From assembly GCF_016808335.1 (NCBI RefSeq), contig NC_053146.1:8811015-8875014 (forward strand): 64,000 nucleotides of DNA, given 5' to 3'. The notes under the pieces were generated by a model that worked only from the letters and a program-made list of their open reading frames with translations, was not told the DNA's origin and ran no database searches. Shown one piece after another: positions 33,912 to 44,165 of this stretch; position 1 is the stretch's first letter, and every line of letters begins with the position of its first letter. A program made the position numbers and the translations under genes. The stretch is from Panicum virgatum (taxonomy: Eukaryota; Streptophyta; Magnoliopsida; Poales; Poaceae).

Positions 33912-34766
33912 GATGGCTGGCGTTGCCGTGAGATGTGAGCGGCCGACGCGGACGGCGGGGCGCGCGCGGAGCGAGGCGCGAGGCGTGCGTGCGCGCTGCA
34001 GGCTAGTCCGGCGGGGAGCGTGTACCGGCTGCAGGTCAGGCCGGCGGCGGGCGTGCGCAGGCGCAGGTGGCGCAGGCGAGCGGCGCTGCGTGCGTGCGCG
34101 CTGCAGGTCAGGCCGGAGGTGCGCGTGCGCAGGTGCCGCAGGCGAGCAGCACTGCGAGCCCCACGGAAGGCTGTGCGGGTGGATCTGTGCGCAGGCATGC
34201 GAGCTGAGGGCTGCGTGAGGTGGCGTCGACAACAGAGTGCTCGTCAGTGGCAAAGTGAAAGCTAGCTGCTTCCCTCAAAGGGAAAAAGAAAGCTACCTGC
34301 TAGTTGCTGCCGCTCAAAGGGGGCTGCTGCTTCTGAGTCCGTGCAAAGAGCTGCTGCTGCGCAAGAGAAGAGTGAAGCATTGGTATATTTGAGAAAGAAG
34401 CTGGTTCGTGTGTGTTTATCGACCAGGTGGTTGTGGGCGAGTGCGAGAAGAGCTACTGCAGCACTGTGTGATTAAGCTGCGGTAAGGATGAGTTCAGAAG
34501 ACATGAAGGTGAAAAAGGAGGTACAAAAGGCTACAATGAAGATAGCAATTGGTGGTGGTTTAGGAGGAATTACAAAGGATGCTAAGAAGACGGAGATTGA
34601 AGCTAGAGCAAAGTTATTGGAGGCTGAGGTGTTGGTGAAGAAAAGGGAGTGTGATTTAGTAAAGGAGAAGGAGGAAATTTCTATCACCACCCCAGCTGGT
34701 CCTGCAGCTGTTATTGCTAATTTCGGTAACTGCGTCAACTACGCCCACATGGGCGAAGGTACTTAG
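33912..34766 (+). other. Gag position of the copia: GC-rich repeat and a charged ORF, no gag motif
   Basis: Where gag should lie there is first a GC-rich block (33940-34215) with roughly 70-bp direct repeats (GCGTGCGCGCTGCAGG, CAGGTCAGGCCGG). Then comes an open frame (34488-34766) of 92 codons starting MSSEDMKVKKEVQK. Its middle is a charged helix (KKTEIEARAKLLEAEVLVKK). It has no CCHC knuckle and no UBN2-type gag motif, and it stops three codons before the protease frame region. It may be a captured fragment or an eroded gag end. Confidence 0.5.
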
Positions 34767-34844
34767 GCACAAACACTTGCATCCTCATATAAGCATCACA
34801 TAGATTGGATTATTGATTCAGGAGCATCCAAGCATGTCACAGGC

Positions 34845-36251
34845 ATGTCTAGTCATTTCAAATCTTATAGCCCATATATTCATTCTAAGTGTGTTCGAAC
34901 TGCTGATGGCACATTCCAACAAATTCATGGTGTAGGATCTATAGAGTGTACACCATCCCTTAACTTATCATCGGTCCTGCATGTTCCTTCATTTCCAGTC
35001 AACCTCATCTCTATAAGTTCAATCATTGATCAATTCAAGTGCACAGTAACTTTTGATTAAAACTCTTGTGTCTTTCAGGAGAAGGGTACCGGGAAAGTGA
35101 TTGGGACTGGAGTCAGGTGTGATGGGTTGTGGTTTATCAATCATGAGGAGACAGCACTGACAACAGCTGTTGAAGAAGATGTGAAGGAAATCCTGCTACT
35201 TCATCATCGGTTAGGACATGTGCCTTTTGAGAGCTTGAGCAGATTACACCCCGATGCTTTTAAGAAGGTAGACAGAAGTAAGCTTCTATGTGATATATGT
35301 GAACTTGGCAAGCATACAAGATCAATTTATCCTAACATTGGTCTTCGTAGTTTTGAACCCTTTATATTGATACACTATGATGTTTGGGGTCTCTGTTCAG
35401 TCACATCTGTAAGTGGATTCAAGGGATTTGTTACCTTTATTGACTGTTATACCCGAATGACATGGATCTATATGATCAAGGGCAAGAATGAAGTTCTCCA
35501 ATGCTTCCAAGATTTTCATAAGCTAGTCGACAATCATCTTAATACGAAGGTTCGGATTATTCGCACTGATAATGGAAAGGAGTATGTGAATAATGATTTT
35601 GGGGAATACACTTCTGATCATGGGATTATACATCAAACCACTTGTCCCGGTACTCCATCGCAGAATGGTGTAGCTGAGAGAAAGAATCGGCATTTGTTGG
35701 AGGTTGCAAGGTCTCTAATATTCCAGATGAATGTGCCTAAATACCTTTGGAGTGAGGCTGTGATGACAGCAGTATATCTCATCCATCGTATGCCATCTAG
35801 GATACTTGGCATGAAGTCAACTGCTGAGCTCATGTTGGGACGACGAGAGTTCAAGGTGCCTCCTAAGGTATTTGGTTGTGTTTGTTTTGTCAAAGATCAC
35901 AAATCTTCAGTGGGAAAATTGGACCCACAAGATGTGAAATGTATCTTTGTTGGCTATTCATCTACACAAAAGGGATACAAGTGCTGGGATGCCATTGGAA
36001 AAAGACTCTTTGTGAGTATGGATGTAATATTTCGTGAGGAAGAACCATACTACACAAAGAAGGGGGATCTTAATCCATTATTGCAGGAGTTCTCTTTAGT
36101 CATTGAGAGTGACAGTAGAGAGGGGGAGAATGAGAATGGTGATGATTTGAAAAATGATGGTGTGACTCATGGAAACATGGTTGTTGGGACAATCCCGTGT
36201 CCTATAAATGAGCATGGTGGTTCAGGAGATTTAGCTGGTGAGGCTTCATGA
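34845..36251 (+). pseudogene. copia protease and integrase
   Basis: The protease active site WIIDSGASKHVTG lies just upstream (about 34800-34840), and a TAA at 35058-35060 breaks the frame. The integrase follows: GAG-pre-integrase HHRLGHVPFESLSRL, zinc-binding CDICELGKHTR, and core residues in HYDVWGL (Asp), IRTDNGKEYVN (Asp) and SQNGVAERKNRHLL (Glu). All three catalytic residues are present. A TGA at 36249-36251 and a register change in a locally repeated acidic segment (36240-36400) end the frame. Confidence 0.85.
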
Positions 36252-36587
36252 GGTGTGATTGGCGGTGGTGCACTTCAAGAGGTGTGAGTGAGGATCATGA
36301 TGATCCAGGTATTACTGGTGGTGTAGAGGATGATGAGGCTTCAGGAGGTGTGAGTGGGGATCATGATGATCAAAATATTGACAGTCAGGAGGGAATGGAG
36401 GATGGTGAAGCTGTAGTTGTTGGGACAATCCCGTGCCCCACTGGGAAGAAGGTCAATGAGAAGCAGGGGGACAAGGTGAATGTGAAGTAGGGGGAGCAAC
36501 CCATAGTGTATTTTCGAAGGAGGACTAAGAAGCAGGGGGAGCAACCACAACCCGAACAAGCTAAAGCTCCAGTCCCATATCTCTCCT

Positions 36588-37003
36588 TGTCGGTGTTTAC
36601 CGCCAAGCCTGCTTAGGGATACCCTTAGCAGTAAGGTTTGTAGGTAGGGATCGACTGCTCTGGAACTCGATGGTGCAAGGAACACAAAGATTTAGACAGG
36701 TTCAGGCCGCGAGTGGCGTAATACCCTACGTCCTGTGTGGTGGTTTGTATTGCCTTAGGTGTTGATGTGTTTTGAGGGGGTCCCTGCCCGCCCTTATATA
36801 TTCGGGGGGCCAGGGTTACATGGAAAGTCCTAGCCGAGTACAGTTGGAGTCCTACTACAACACAATCAGATAGTTTCATTTGTACTGCAGCTAGTTCTAC
36901 GCCTATTCGGGTAGTTACAAGAGAGGTAAGGTACATCCATGAGCTATCCCTTACTCTAGAAGATTCTATGCCTATAAGCAGTCCCGCTGTCCCAGGTCTG
37001 ACA
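36588..37003 (-). mobile_element. Solo LTR (416 bp) inside the copia coding region
   Basis: The plus strand reads TGTCGGTGTTTACCGCC...CAGGTCTGACA, flanked by CTCCT (36583-36587) and CTCAT (37004-37008), a target duplication with one change. Removing it restores a continuous Pro/Ser-rich linker frame of the host pol. A minus-strand TATATAAG near 36795 and the minus-strand words CACAGGACGTAGGGTATTAC and CCTGAACCTGTCTAAAT are typical of grass gypsy LTRs, so it is read on the minus strand. Confidence 0.8.
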
Positions 37004-38760
37004 CTCATCGGATCCCTCTCCATCGAACCTGCCACCCTCAGCTGGTAATGTTTCTCCCACCTTTGAACTTGTAGAGTTACCCCTTGCACAAACTTGAGAT
37101 TGTAGAGTCAATGCTGAAAAACCTCCTTCTTGTTATGGTTATGAACATGACATTGCTAAGTATGTTTCATACTCTAGTGTCTCTCCTGCATATAGAACAT
37201 TTATTGCATCATTACAAGTAGTGCCTATTCCGAAGAATTGGAGGTGTGCTAAACAAGATCCAAAGTGGAAAGATGCAATGAAAGAAGAGCTACTTGCCCT
37301 TCAAAAGAACAAGACATGGGAACTTGTTCATCTTCCAAAAGGAAAGAAGGCGGTTGGTTGCAAGTGGGTATTCACGGTAAAGCAGACTCCCGAAGGAAAG
37401 GTGGATAGGTACAAAGCAAGATTGGTTGCAAAAGGATACAGTCAAACATATGGAATCGACTATGATGAAACGTTTGCACCTGTGGCAAAAATGGGTACAG
37501 TGAGGACATTGATATCATGTGCAGCTAACTTTGGTTGGCCACTTCATCAGCTAGACGTGAAGAATGCATTTCTTCATGGTGATTTGCAAGAAGAGGTATA
37601 TATGGAAATTCCACCGGGGTTTTCAAATGAACAGACTCTTGGAAAGGTGTGCAAACTTAAGAAATCACTCTATGGCCTGAAGCAGTCACCACGTGCATGG
37701 TTTGACAGATTCAGACGAGTAGTGTGTGATATGGGGTACTCTCAATGCAATGGAGATCACACGGTTTTCTACAGACATCAGGGCTCTCATATTGCTATCC
37801 TAGCAGTTTATGTTGATGATATAGTGATCACTGGAGATGATGTAGAGGAGATCAAGAAACTGAAGGAAAGGCTAGGTAAAGCCTTTGAGGTAAAGGATCT
37901 TGGACCACTTCGATACTTTCTTGGGATTGAGATTCCTAGATCATCAAAGGGAATTATTCTATCCCAAAGAAAGTATGTCCTTGATCTGTTGGCGGAGACA
38001 GGGATGTATGGGTGTCGCTCATGTGGATCACCTATCGATAGGAATCACTAAACTTGTGCTGAGTCAGGTGACCCTGTGAATCGGGAGAGATATCAGAGGC
38101 TAGTTGGTCGGTTGATATATCTTTGCCATACTAGACCTGACATTGCTTATGCAGTGAGTGTGGTGAGCAGGTATATGCATGATCCCAGAACTGGGCATTT
38201 GGAGGTGGTTTATCAAATTCTGAGATATCTGAAGGGAACCCCTGGTAAGGGGTTGTGGTTTAGAGCAAACCGTCACCTGAATCTAGAAGGGTATTGTGAT
38301 GCTGATTGGGCAAGCAGTAGGGATGATCGGAGATCCACATCCGGATATTGTGTGTTTGTAGGTGGTAATCTTGTTTCATGGAGAAGCAAGAAGTAAGCTG
38401 TGGTGTCAAGGTCTACTGTGGAGGCCGAACATAGAGCGATGGCCTTGGCTTTGTGTGAGATGATGTGGTTGAAGAGTTCTCAAGGAGCTTCGGGTGTTGA
38501 AGAATGAGACTATGTTGCTTCATTGTGACAATGTAGAGGCAATCAATATAGCAAATAATCCAGTTCAGTTTGACCAAATGAAACATGTGGAGATTGATAG
38601 GTTCTTCATAAAGGAGAAGATAGACAGTGGTGCTCTAAGGCTGGAGTATGTCAAATCTCGTGACCAACTAGGTGATTGTCTCACAAAAGGTTTAGGTCCT
38701 AAGGATAATGAGTTGGCATGTAACAAGATGGGTATGTTGAATATCTTTAGCCCATCTTGA
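37004..38760 (+). pseudogene. copia reverse transcriptase and RNase H
   Basis: RT shows WKDAMKEELLALQKNKTW, KARLVAKGYSQ, LDVKNAFLHGDL, SLYGLKQSPRAWF and the catalytic YVDD in VYVDDIVITGDD. RNase H shows RLIYLCHTRPDIAYAVSVVS and DADWASSRDDRRSTSGYCVF. TAA codons at 38049-38051 and 38394-38396 and a frameshift before 38494 break it. The last segment ends KGLGPKDNELACNKMGML just before the purine tract. Confidence 0.88.
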
Positions 38761-38767
38761 GGGGGAG
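38758..38767 (+). other. Polypurine tract of the short-LTR copia
   Basis: TGAGGGGGAG directly before the 3' LTR. Confidence 0.8.
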
Positions 38768-38889
38768 TGTTCGTGTATTGTTGTAATTAGTAAATGTATA
38801 AGGACCATTGTGTAAAGTGGAGGAGATAAAGAGAAGAGAAGGGCTATGGGGAGAAGTAACCCAGCCACAAAATTTCCCCAATTCCAACA
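38768..38889 (+). repeat. 3' LTR of the short-LTR copia
   Basis: Starts TGTTCGTGTATTG and ends CAATTCCAACA. Same length as its partner, with near-identical sequence. Confidence 0.93.
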
Positions 38890-38894
38890 GTACA

Positions 38895-39430
38895 CACAGG
38901 TCCTTATATAAGTCTAGGTGAGGCAAGGCTACCATAATGTGCCTTCTTCGTGTTCGCAATGCCCGCCACACAAATTATATATGTTTCATGTCTTCTTCAG
39001 GTGAGATTATATTCCCTTGGAATTCATCTAAAAGGTTTATCCAGGAGGATTAGAAGGCATCAGGAATTAAAGGCTTCCGTGGGCGCATGATGATTGATGA
39101 AACTATTGGGGCAAAGAACTTTTGCCTCAACCACAAAGAGAACACAACAACATTGATGTCTGTGGGGTTCTCTGGTTTTGCAATCATCTCTCCTTCATTT
39201 CAACTCTATCCTGGGTGCCTGACGAAACTGTTGGGCAAAGAACTTTTGCCTCAACCAAAGCGAGAATACAACATTGATGTCTATGGGTTTTTGTTTGGTT
39301 TTCTGCAGTCTGATCATCTATCCTTCATTTCATCTCTATCTTCTACTCCTTGCTTCATCGTAGTTGAATTCAGAAACAAGTATATAGGAGGAACGAGAGC
39401 GATGTCTCGCACAATGACTAGAGCGGTGTC
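38895..39430. repeat. Outer palindrome arm and reversed R-like segment with a 2x tandem duplication
   Basis: 38890-38985 is the outer right arm of the palindrome. At 39045-39130 lies a segment matching the reverse complement of repeat R (GGATTAGAAGGCATCAGGAATTAAAGG; R at 29210-29240). At 39098-39340 a block of about 122 bp (AAAGAACTTTTGCCTCAACCA ... CATTGATGTCT ... CTCTATC) occurs twice in tandem. Confidence 0.6.
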
Positions 39431-39572
39431 AGGAATTAATCTTGGAAGGAGTTTCATCATGATTCAACATTTTGTAATCATCCATGGGCAATCAAATGTG
39501 ATCCAAAGATAAGATCCAGTCTGCTCTAGTACATAAGAAAAAATTAAAAAGCATCTGCGTGACCTTTCTTTT
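39430..39572 (+). repeat. Repeat R, copy C (start)
   Basis: AATCTTGGAAGGAGTTTCATC ... GATAAGATCCAGTCTGCTC ... GTGACCTTTC matches 32600-32750. This copy continues at 42247, 46132 and 54115 after removal of nested insertions. Confidence 0.7.
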
Positions 39573-40544
39573 GGACTTCTTTTATGGTGCACAATACTAC
39601 CACTTGGTAGTATGTAGTATAGAAAAGATCCGACCATCGATTAAAAGGGATAAAATTGTCATTAGTACCTTAATATAAATTGAGGATATTTTTTATATTT
39701 TTTTTTACAAAATTAGCTCCTATCCTTTCCGTGCCCCTTCTTCTTCCGAGGCCGCCACCCCTCGTGCATCTCCCGTGCGAGCTCGCCTCCTCCTTGGCCG
39801 GCGCCCATCTCCTGAGTGAGCTCGCCTCCTCCTTGGCCGCCACCCCGGGACGTGACGTGACTCATGCATCGCCCGTTGCCGCGCGCGCCACCACGCATCC
39901 TTAGGGCTGGCCGGCTGCTGTGTGCCCGCCGCCACGGGTTCCCACTCCTATCCATCGACTCCACAACATCACAGAACAGCTGCTCCTCATTGGCGCCGTG
40001 AGGCCTTCTCGTCCAAGGCAACACCGGACCATCTATGCTTGGTCAGGTTGGTAGCCATTGATTTCGTCGCTTCCACAGGTTAATAAATCATTGCACACTG
40101 CCAAGGTATCCGAATAGATTTTGATGAATTTGGTAGAATCGAATGGTAGCTAAATGGGTAAGCAAAATGAGTTAGATCACCATCTTAATTTTGTTAATTT
40201 ATCACAAAAAGAAACATTTTCAACTGAGAAGAATTGTCACAATGAACAGTTCATTTCTCATCTGTTTCCTACATGCTACCAGCCTCAGGTTTGAACAAGA
40301 TTAAACCATTAGCACAAACACTTCTACTTAACCATTGGTGCAAACAGCTTTTGCAAAAAAAATGTTTGACTAGTAGAATTTTCTTTAATTTAACAGATGA
40401 CCTGCTAAATGGCAGTCAGCGAACACTATGCATTCTATTCCGGGCTGTACAAGTTAAAATGCCTGCATTATATGTCTCAAAATGGTCAGCTGCCACTCAC
40501 GAGTCACAAAAATATAAAAACTATGTAGGATTAAGTATCTTCAT

Positions 40545-41265
40545 TTAGTTCAGTATGGCTTTAGGTTTCAGATGAAGGTATTCCTTCCAGTTGCCACCAT
40601 AGCTTGCTTGCTCATGCTGATGACCATCATCGGAGCAAACTTTTTTCGGTCCATCGTAGTTGAGAATGTCTGCATTAGCATTTGCTCGCTTCCAAATCCA
40701 AGGTAGCTTCAGATACTTTTCATAGAGGGCAAGAACAATTGCCAACCTAATATGATCCCTGCAAATATATTTTTAACATAAGCAAGACAAACTTAAATTG
40801 AAACATATTCTATTACCTGATAGAAACTACTAGGAAAACCTCAAGGATCAAATCACATGATACAAAAACTTGATGCCTAAGGAGTTCAATCTATTTACCT
40901 GCACATGGCAGAAAATTCAATGTCCATGGAGTTCAAGGACTAGGTTCTGGAGCTTCTTTATGTGATCGATCACATCAGACAGCATGGACTCCTTGCTCAT
41001 CTCAAACAAATGGGAGAAACATTGCAATCAAAAAAATTTAACGTCCATTGGCTGAATGTGTGCACTAGGATGAGTGAAAGGAGAAGCATCGCCATGATGG
41101 GCCTAGTATATGTACCATGTTGTTGTTTGGCACGACGGCCCTGACCGCGAGGATGTGGCTGTTGAGCCTACCATGGCGCCTCCGCTCGGCCTCCAGGTTC
41201 GTGGACTCGAACTCCATTACCGCCGGCTGACTGTCGTCCCTGCCAGCTTCCCCCCTAGTACTCAT
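40545..41265 (-). pseudogene. Captured bHLH transcription-factor fragment
   Basis: Minus strand. 41119-41265 encodes FESTNLEAERRRHGRLNSHI followed by LAVRAVVP, the basic region (with the E-box-contacting ExxR type pattern) and helix 1. 40917-41000 encodes MSKESMLSDVIDHIKKLQN and the start of the zipper-like stretch, helix 2. The two halves join at the usual plant bHLH intron position (donor ATG then GTACAT, acceptor TTTGAG). A TGA follows at 40917-40919. A further exon-like segment (40545-40757, after a TTTGCAG-type acceptor) has PWIWKRANANADILNYDG, which I do not recognise. The rest of the transcription factor is missing. Confidence 0.75.
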
Positions 41266-41495
41266 CCTAACGAACTCGAAACAAGGGATTCAGGATGGGA
41301 TCCATCAGACGAGTACCTCTCGAGAAGTGGGGAACCCGATCTCACTCCCTCTGCATTGTGGTGGAGAGACAGACAGGCGAGCCCATGGTCACTGGACGCC
41401 TGCCACCCCACCTCCCAGAGCCCACAGTCGTCGGCCGCCTGCCATCCTACCTCCTAGGAGATGACCGTAGGATGAGCGACGGGCGGGGGCGATTG

Positions 41496-41783
41496 GGATG
41501 TAAATGGTACGAATATTTCCCGACTGTATTCGAATTCGATCCGATCTGGAAGGGTTTTTATCCGTCCGTATCCGATTCTCAGTATTCAATATCCGTAACT
41601 GATCTGTATCCGAATACTCAAAAGTTACATTTTTATGATGTCGACATTCATTGCAATCTTATCTGGCAAAAACTAGCACTATCCGTATTCGACTCCGTAT
41701 TCGACTCCGTATTCGAACAAAAATATGAAAACAAATCCGATATCAGTAATATCCGTCCGTATCTGATCCATTTACGTTCCTAG
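41496..41783. mobile_element. MITE-like insertion with ATGTAAATGG ends
   Basis: GGGATGTAAATGGTACGAATA at the left and ATCCATTTACGTTCC at the right are inverted. Inside are many CCGTATTCG/CGAATA words, including a threefold CCGTATTCGACT repeat near 41690-41717. This type is common in grass genomes. It lies inside the Pack-type element. The target duplication is not clear. Confidence 0.55.
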
Positions 41784-42246
41784 GTAGATGCCTCCCGAGC
41801 GACGGGAAGGGGACGAGCAGTGGGCGGCGAGCGAAGGATGGGGGCCAGGCAGGGGCGATCACCGGGTAGGGGCCGATCCGCCATCGCCGATGCCTCCGGA
41901 GCGGGGAGAGATGGCTGTCTAGGAAATGGCCCGTCCTCGTGACAGGGGCTGCGCGTCGGGCGCGGCACACGCCGCCTCACCGGCGGTGAACGACAGAATC
42001 GCCGTTGAGCCTCCTCAAACCCTAGGTGACGGGATAAGGGAATGGATGAGGATCGGAAAAAAATAAATAAAAGGGAGATGATATCACAAATGATTTTATC
42101 GTAATACCCTTATACTACCTAGCTATACTACCTTATACCACTATTCAACATTTCAGTAGTATAGAATAAATCTAGACCATACGATATTTATATATGAGTC
42201 CTTTTTGAGCAGTAGTATATGGTAGTATTGTGCACCGTAAAAATCC

Positions 42247-42453
42247 TCTTTTTTTGGGTCATCAGTTGGATCACTTCAGTTTTCTGTTGCGATTTGAATC
42301 AATCATTGGGTGATGATGATTGGTAGGTTTGATGGAGCACAAAAATGGATGGAAAGGAAATACCCCAAGAGAACGATAATTGAACCAAAAAAGTGCTTTT
42401 TATTTTCTACAATTTCTAGCACTGTTCATGATAAAGAGAGAGAAAAAGAAATG
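42247..42453 (+). repeat. Repeat R, copy C (second part)
   Basis: GGGTCATCAGTTGGATCACTTCAG ... GATGATGATTGGTAGG ... TCTAGCACTGTTC matches 28670-28850 and 32760-32900. Confidence 0.75.
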
Positions 42454-43504
42454 TGTTTTGAGAGAAAAATCACACAAGATTTCCTCTGCGTGGAAAATAA
42501 AGAAGATGCGGGCGTGCCAGTGTATATAGAAAATACACAAAAAAAACAAGAGACGGGAACACAAGTTTTATTCATTTTTTTATAAAATACAAATACAGGT
42601 TCCCATACATATGTGCGCGCTCCATAGCCTGCCGTTGGGCAAATCTAACTTTTGCGAAAGTGGTCTTCTAGTTCCCGGGGCCTCGGAAAGCTCCCGGTTA
42701 ATTACCTCCGCAAGACTAGCTTGCCGGAGCACCTCCGATTAAGCTGCTGTAGTCGTCGTCTTCGGTCTTCGCTTCACGTTCTCCATGCATGATGATGGTG
42801 GTGGTGTAGAGGTGGGTGTCGGCGTCATCCATGGCCTCGTCGGTGTCCATGAGCCGGTGTAGCGCAGCTGGAGCATCAGTAGCATCCGCCCGTGTCGTTC
42901 GGCCTCGTCGGTCTCGAACGGCGTGGTAGTCGTAGTAGTAGGATGTCGATGCGTGGAGAAGACTTGAAGCTGGACCGAGTCGATGTCGCAGCAGCTTGGT
43001 CGAAGTAGAAGCTGCTTGACGAAGAGGGTGTCGCCAACCCATGAGCATATGTGGTGGTGGTGGTTGGAGCATCAACGCCACCCGCTCGCCCGTGCCGTCT
43101 AGCTCACCGGTGTCGGACGTCGTGTAGACGGAGTTGGTGTAGCGCAACTGGAACATCAGCTTAATCGTCCGCCTCGCCGGTGTGGGCCTGGCGAGGTCGC
43201 AGTGGGGTGACGATGCGTGGTTGAGTCAGGTCGTTGAGACGCTAGCTGATCCTCAAAGAGATGGCAAGGCATCTGCACGGAGATGCACTAGCTTGTTGCT
43301 TCTTGTGGAGGCGCACGTATGCTTGTGTGGATTGCTAGCTTCTCGTACATGTGCACTTGTGCGTGCTATACATGATCTCGCATGTGAGCGCACGTCCAGG
43401 CACCGAGGTGCAGATCCTCCGGCTGCTCCGCGCTGGCGCGGCTCCTCGGGTCGTCGGCGCGTGACGGCATCGTGCGGCAGCTTGCCATCAGCGTCGCCTC
43501 TCAT

Positions 43505-43835
43505 CCTGGCATCTTCACGGCAACAGCGTCATCTGGTCGGCGCCGGTTTGAACGGGCAGCATCGGTCATGCCGCCGGCCTCAGCGTCTTCGTGGTGGCGT
43601 AGTCATCGGATCGATGCCGGGCTTGAGCGTGAAGCGCCGGTTGTGCCGGTGCGCACTTCGGCGTCTTCGTGGCGGCGTAGTTGTCGGTTGATGCCAGGCT
43701 TGAACGTGAAGTGCCGGTCGTGCCGGTGTCACACCTCGGCGTCTCCACAGCAGTGTGGTCGTCGTCGATGGATGCTAGGCTTGAAGGTGAAGTGCCAGCC
43801 TCGCCATGCCGCGCCTCGGCGTCCTCACAGCAGCC
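43505..43835. repeat. Tandem repeat, about 78-bp unit, four copies
   Basis: The word GCGTCTTCGTGG or variants recurs at 43583, 43661, 43739 (GCGTCTCC) and 43819 (GCGTCCTC). GATGCCGGGCTTGAGCGTGAAG-type text lies between them. Copies are diverged. Confidence 0.7.
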
Positions 43836-44001
43836 CCGTCATCGTCATCATCGGCCGCTCGTAGAAGGCCATGTTGGTGTTGTCGTTCTGTGGCTCCTCC
43901 TGGGCGAGGATAACATCTGCTTCAGCGCCGCACAACGTTCCGGCCGCCGCTCTTCCAACCCGGCTCCGTGAGCGGACATCCAGCTATCCATGCCTGCAGC
44001 C

Positions 44002-44165
44002 AGATGGACATGAGGATGATGGGCACGAGGGGTGTTGTCGCTCCACCGGCGGCCGAGCCGAGATGGTAGTCGACGACGAGGGGTGCCGCTGCTCTGCCGG
44101 CGGCCGAGCCGAGATGGTCGTCGACGACGAGGGGTGCCGCCACTCTGCCGGCGGCCGAGACGAGG
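44002..44165. repeat. Tandem repeat, 51-bp unit, three copies
   Basis: CCGAGCCGAGATGGT recurs at 44053 and 44104 with CCGAGACGAGGTGG at 44155. The units contain GTCGACGACGAGGGGTGCCG. The 51-bp period keeps the reading frame. Confidence 0.8.

Larger units (their letters stand above)
33768..38889 (+). mobile_element. Ty1/copia retrotransposon with very short LTRs, decayed
   Basis: Two 122-bp LTRs (33768-33889 and 38768-38889), TG...CA ends, and target duplication GTACA (33763-33767 and 38890-38894). A primer site follows the left LTR and a purine tract precedes the right LTR. The coding order protease-integrase-RT-RNaseH is that of Ty1/copia. No recognisable gag remains, several stops and frameshifts break pol, and a solo LTR lies inside at 36588-37003. 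The empty site fits the left arm of the palindrome at about 31760. Confidence 0.92.
39573..42246 (-). mobile_element. TIR transposon carrying captured gene fragments (Pack-type)
   Basis: Left end GGACTTCTTTTATGGTGC and right end (inverted) GGATTTTTACGGTGCACAATACTACCA share ATGGTGCACAATACTACCA-type TIRs. Similarity continues loosely inward (CTACC, CATCGATT). The flanking T/C-rich 8-9-mers are similar (TTTCTTTT and TCTTTTTTT). The host repeat at 32750 reads straight through the insertion point. It contains bHLH exons and other exon-like pieces but no transposase, so it would depend on another element. MULE or hAT type was not decided. Confidence 0.75.

Noticed and set aside
33912..34214. 101-codon Arg/Cys-rich frame in the copia leader
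   Set aside because: Pure consequence of GC-rich direct repeats; no gag or host domain.
36625..37089. 154-codon open frame on the minus strand
   Set aside because: It covers the solo LTR and its flank. The sequence is typical LTR text with a TATA box, and the peptide has no domain.
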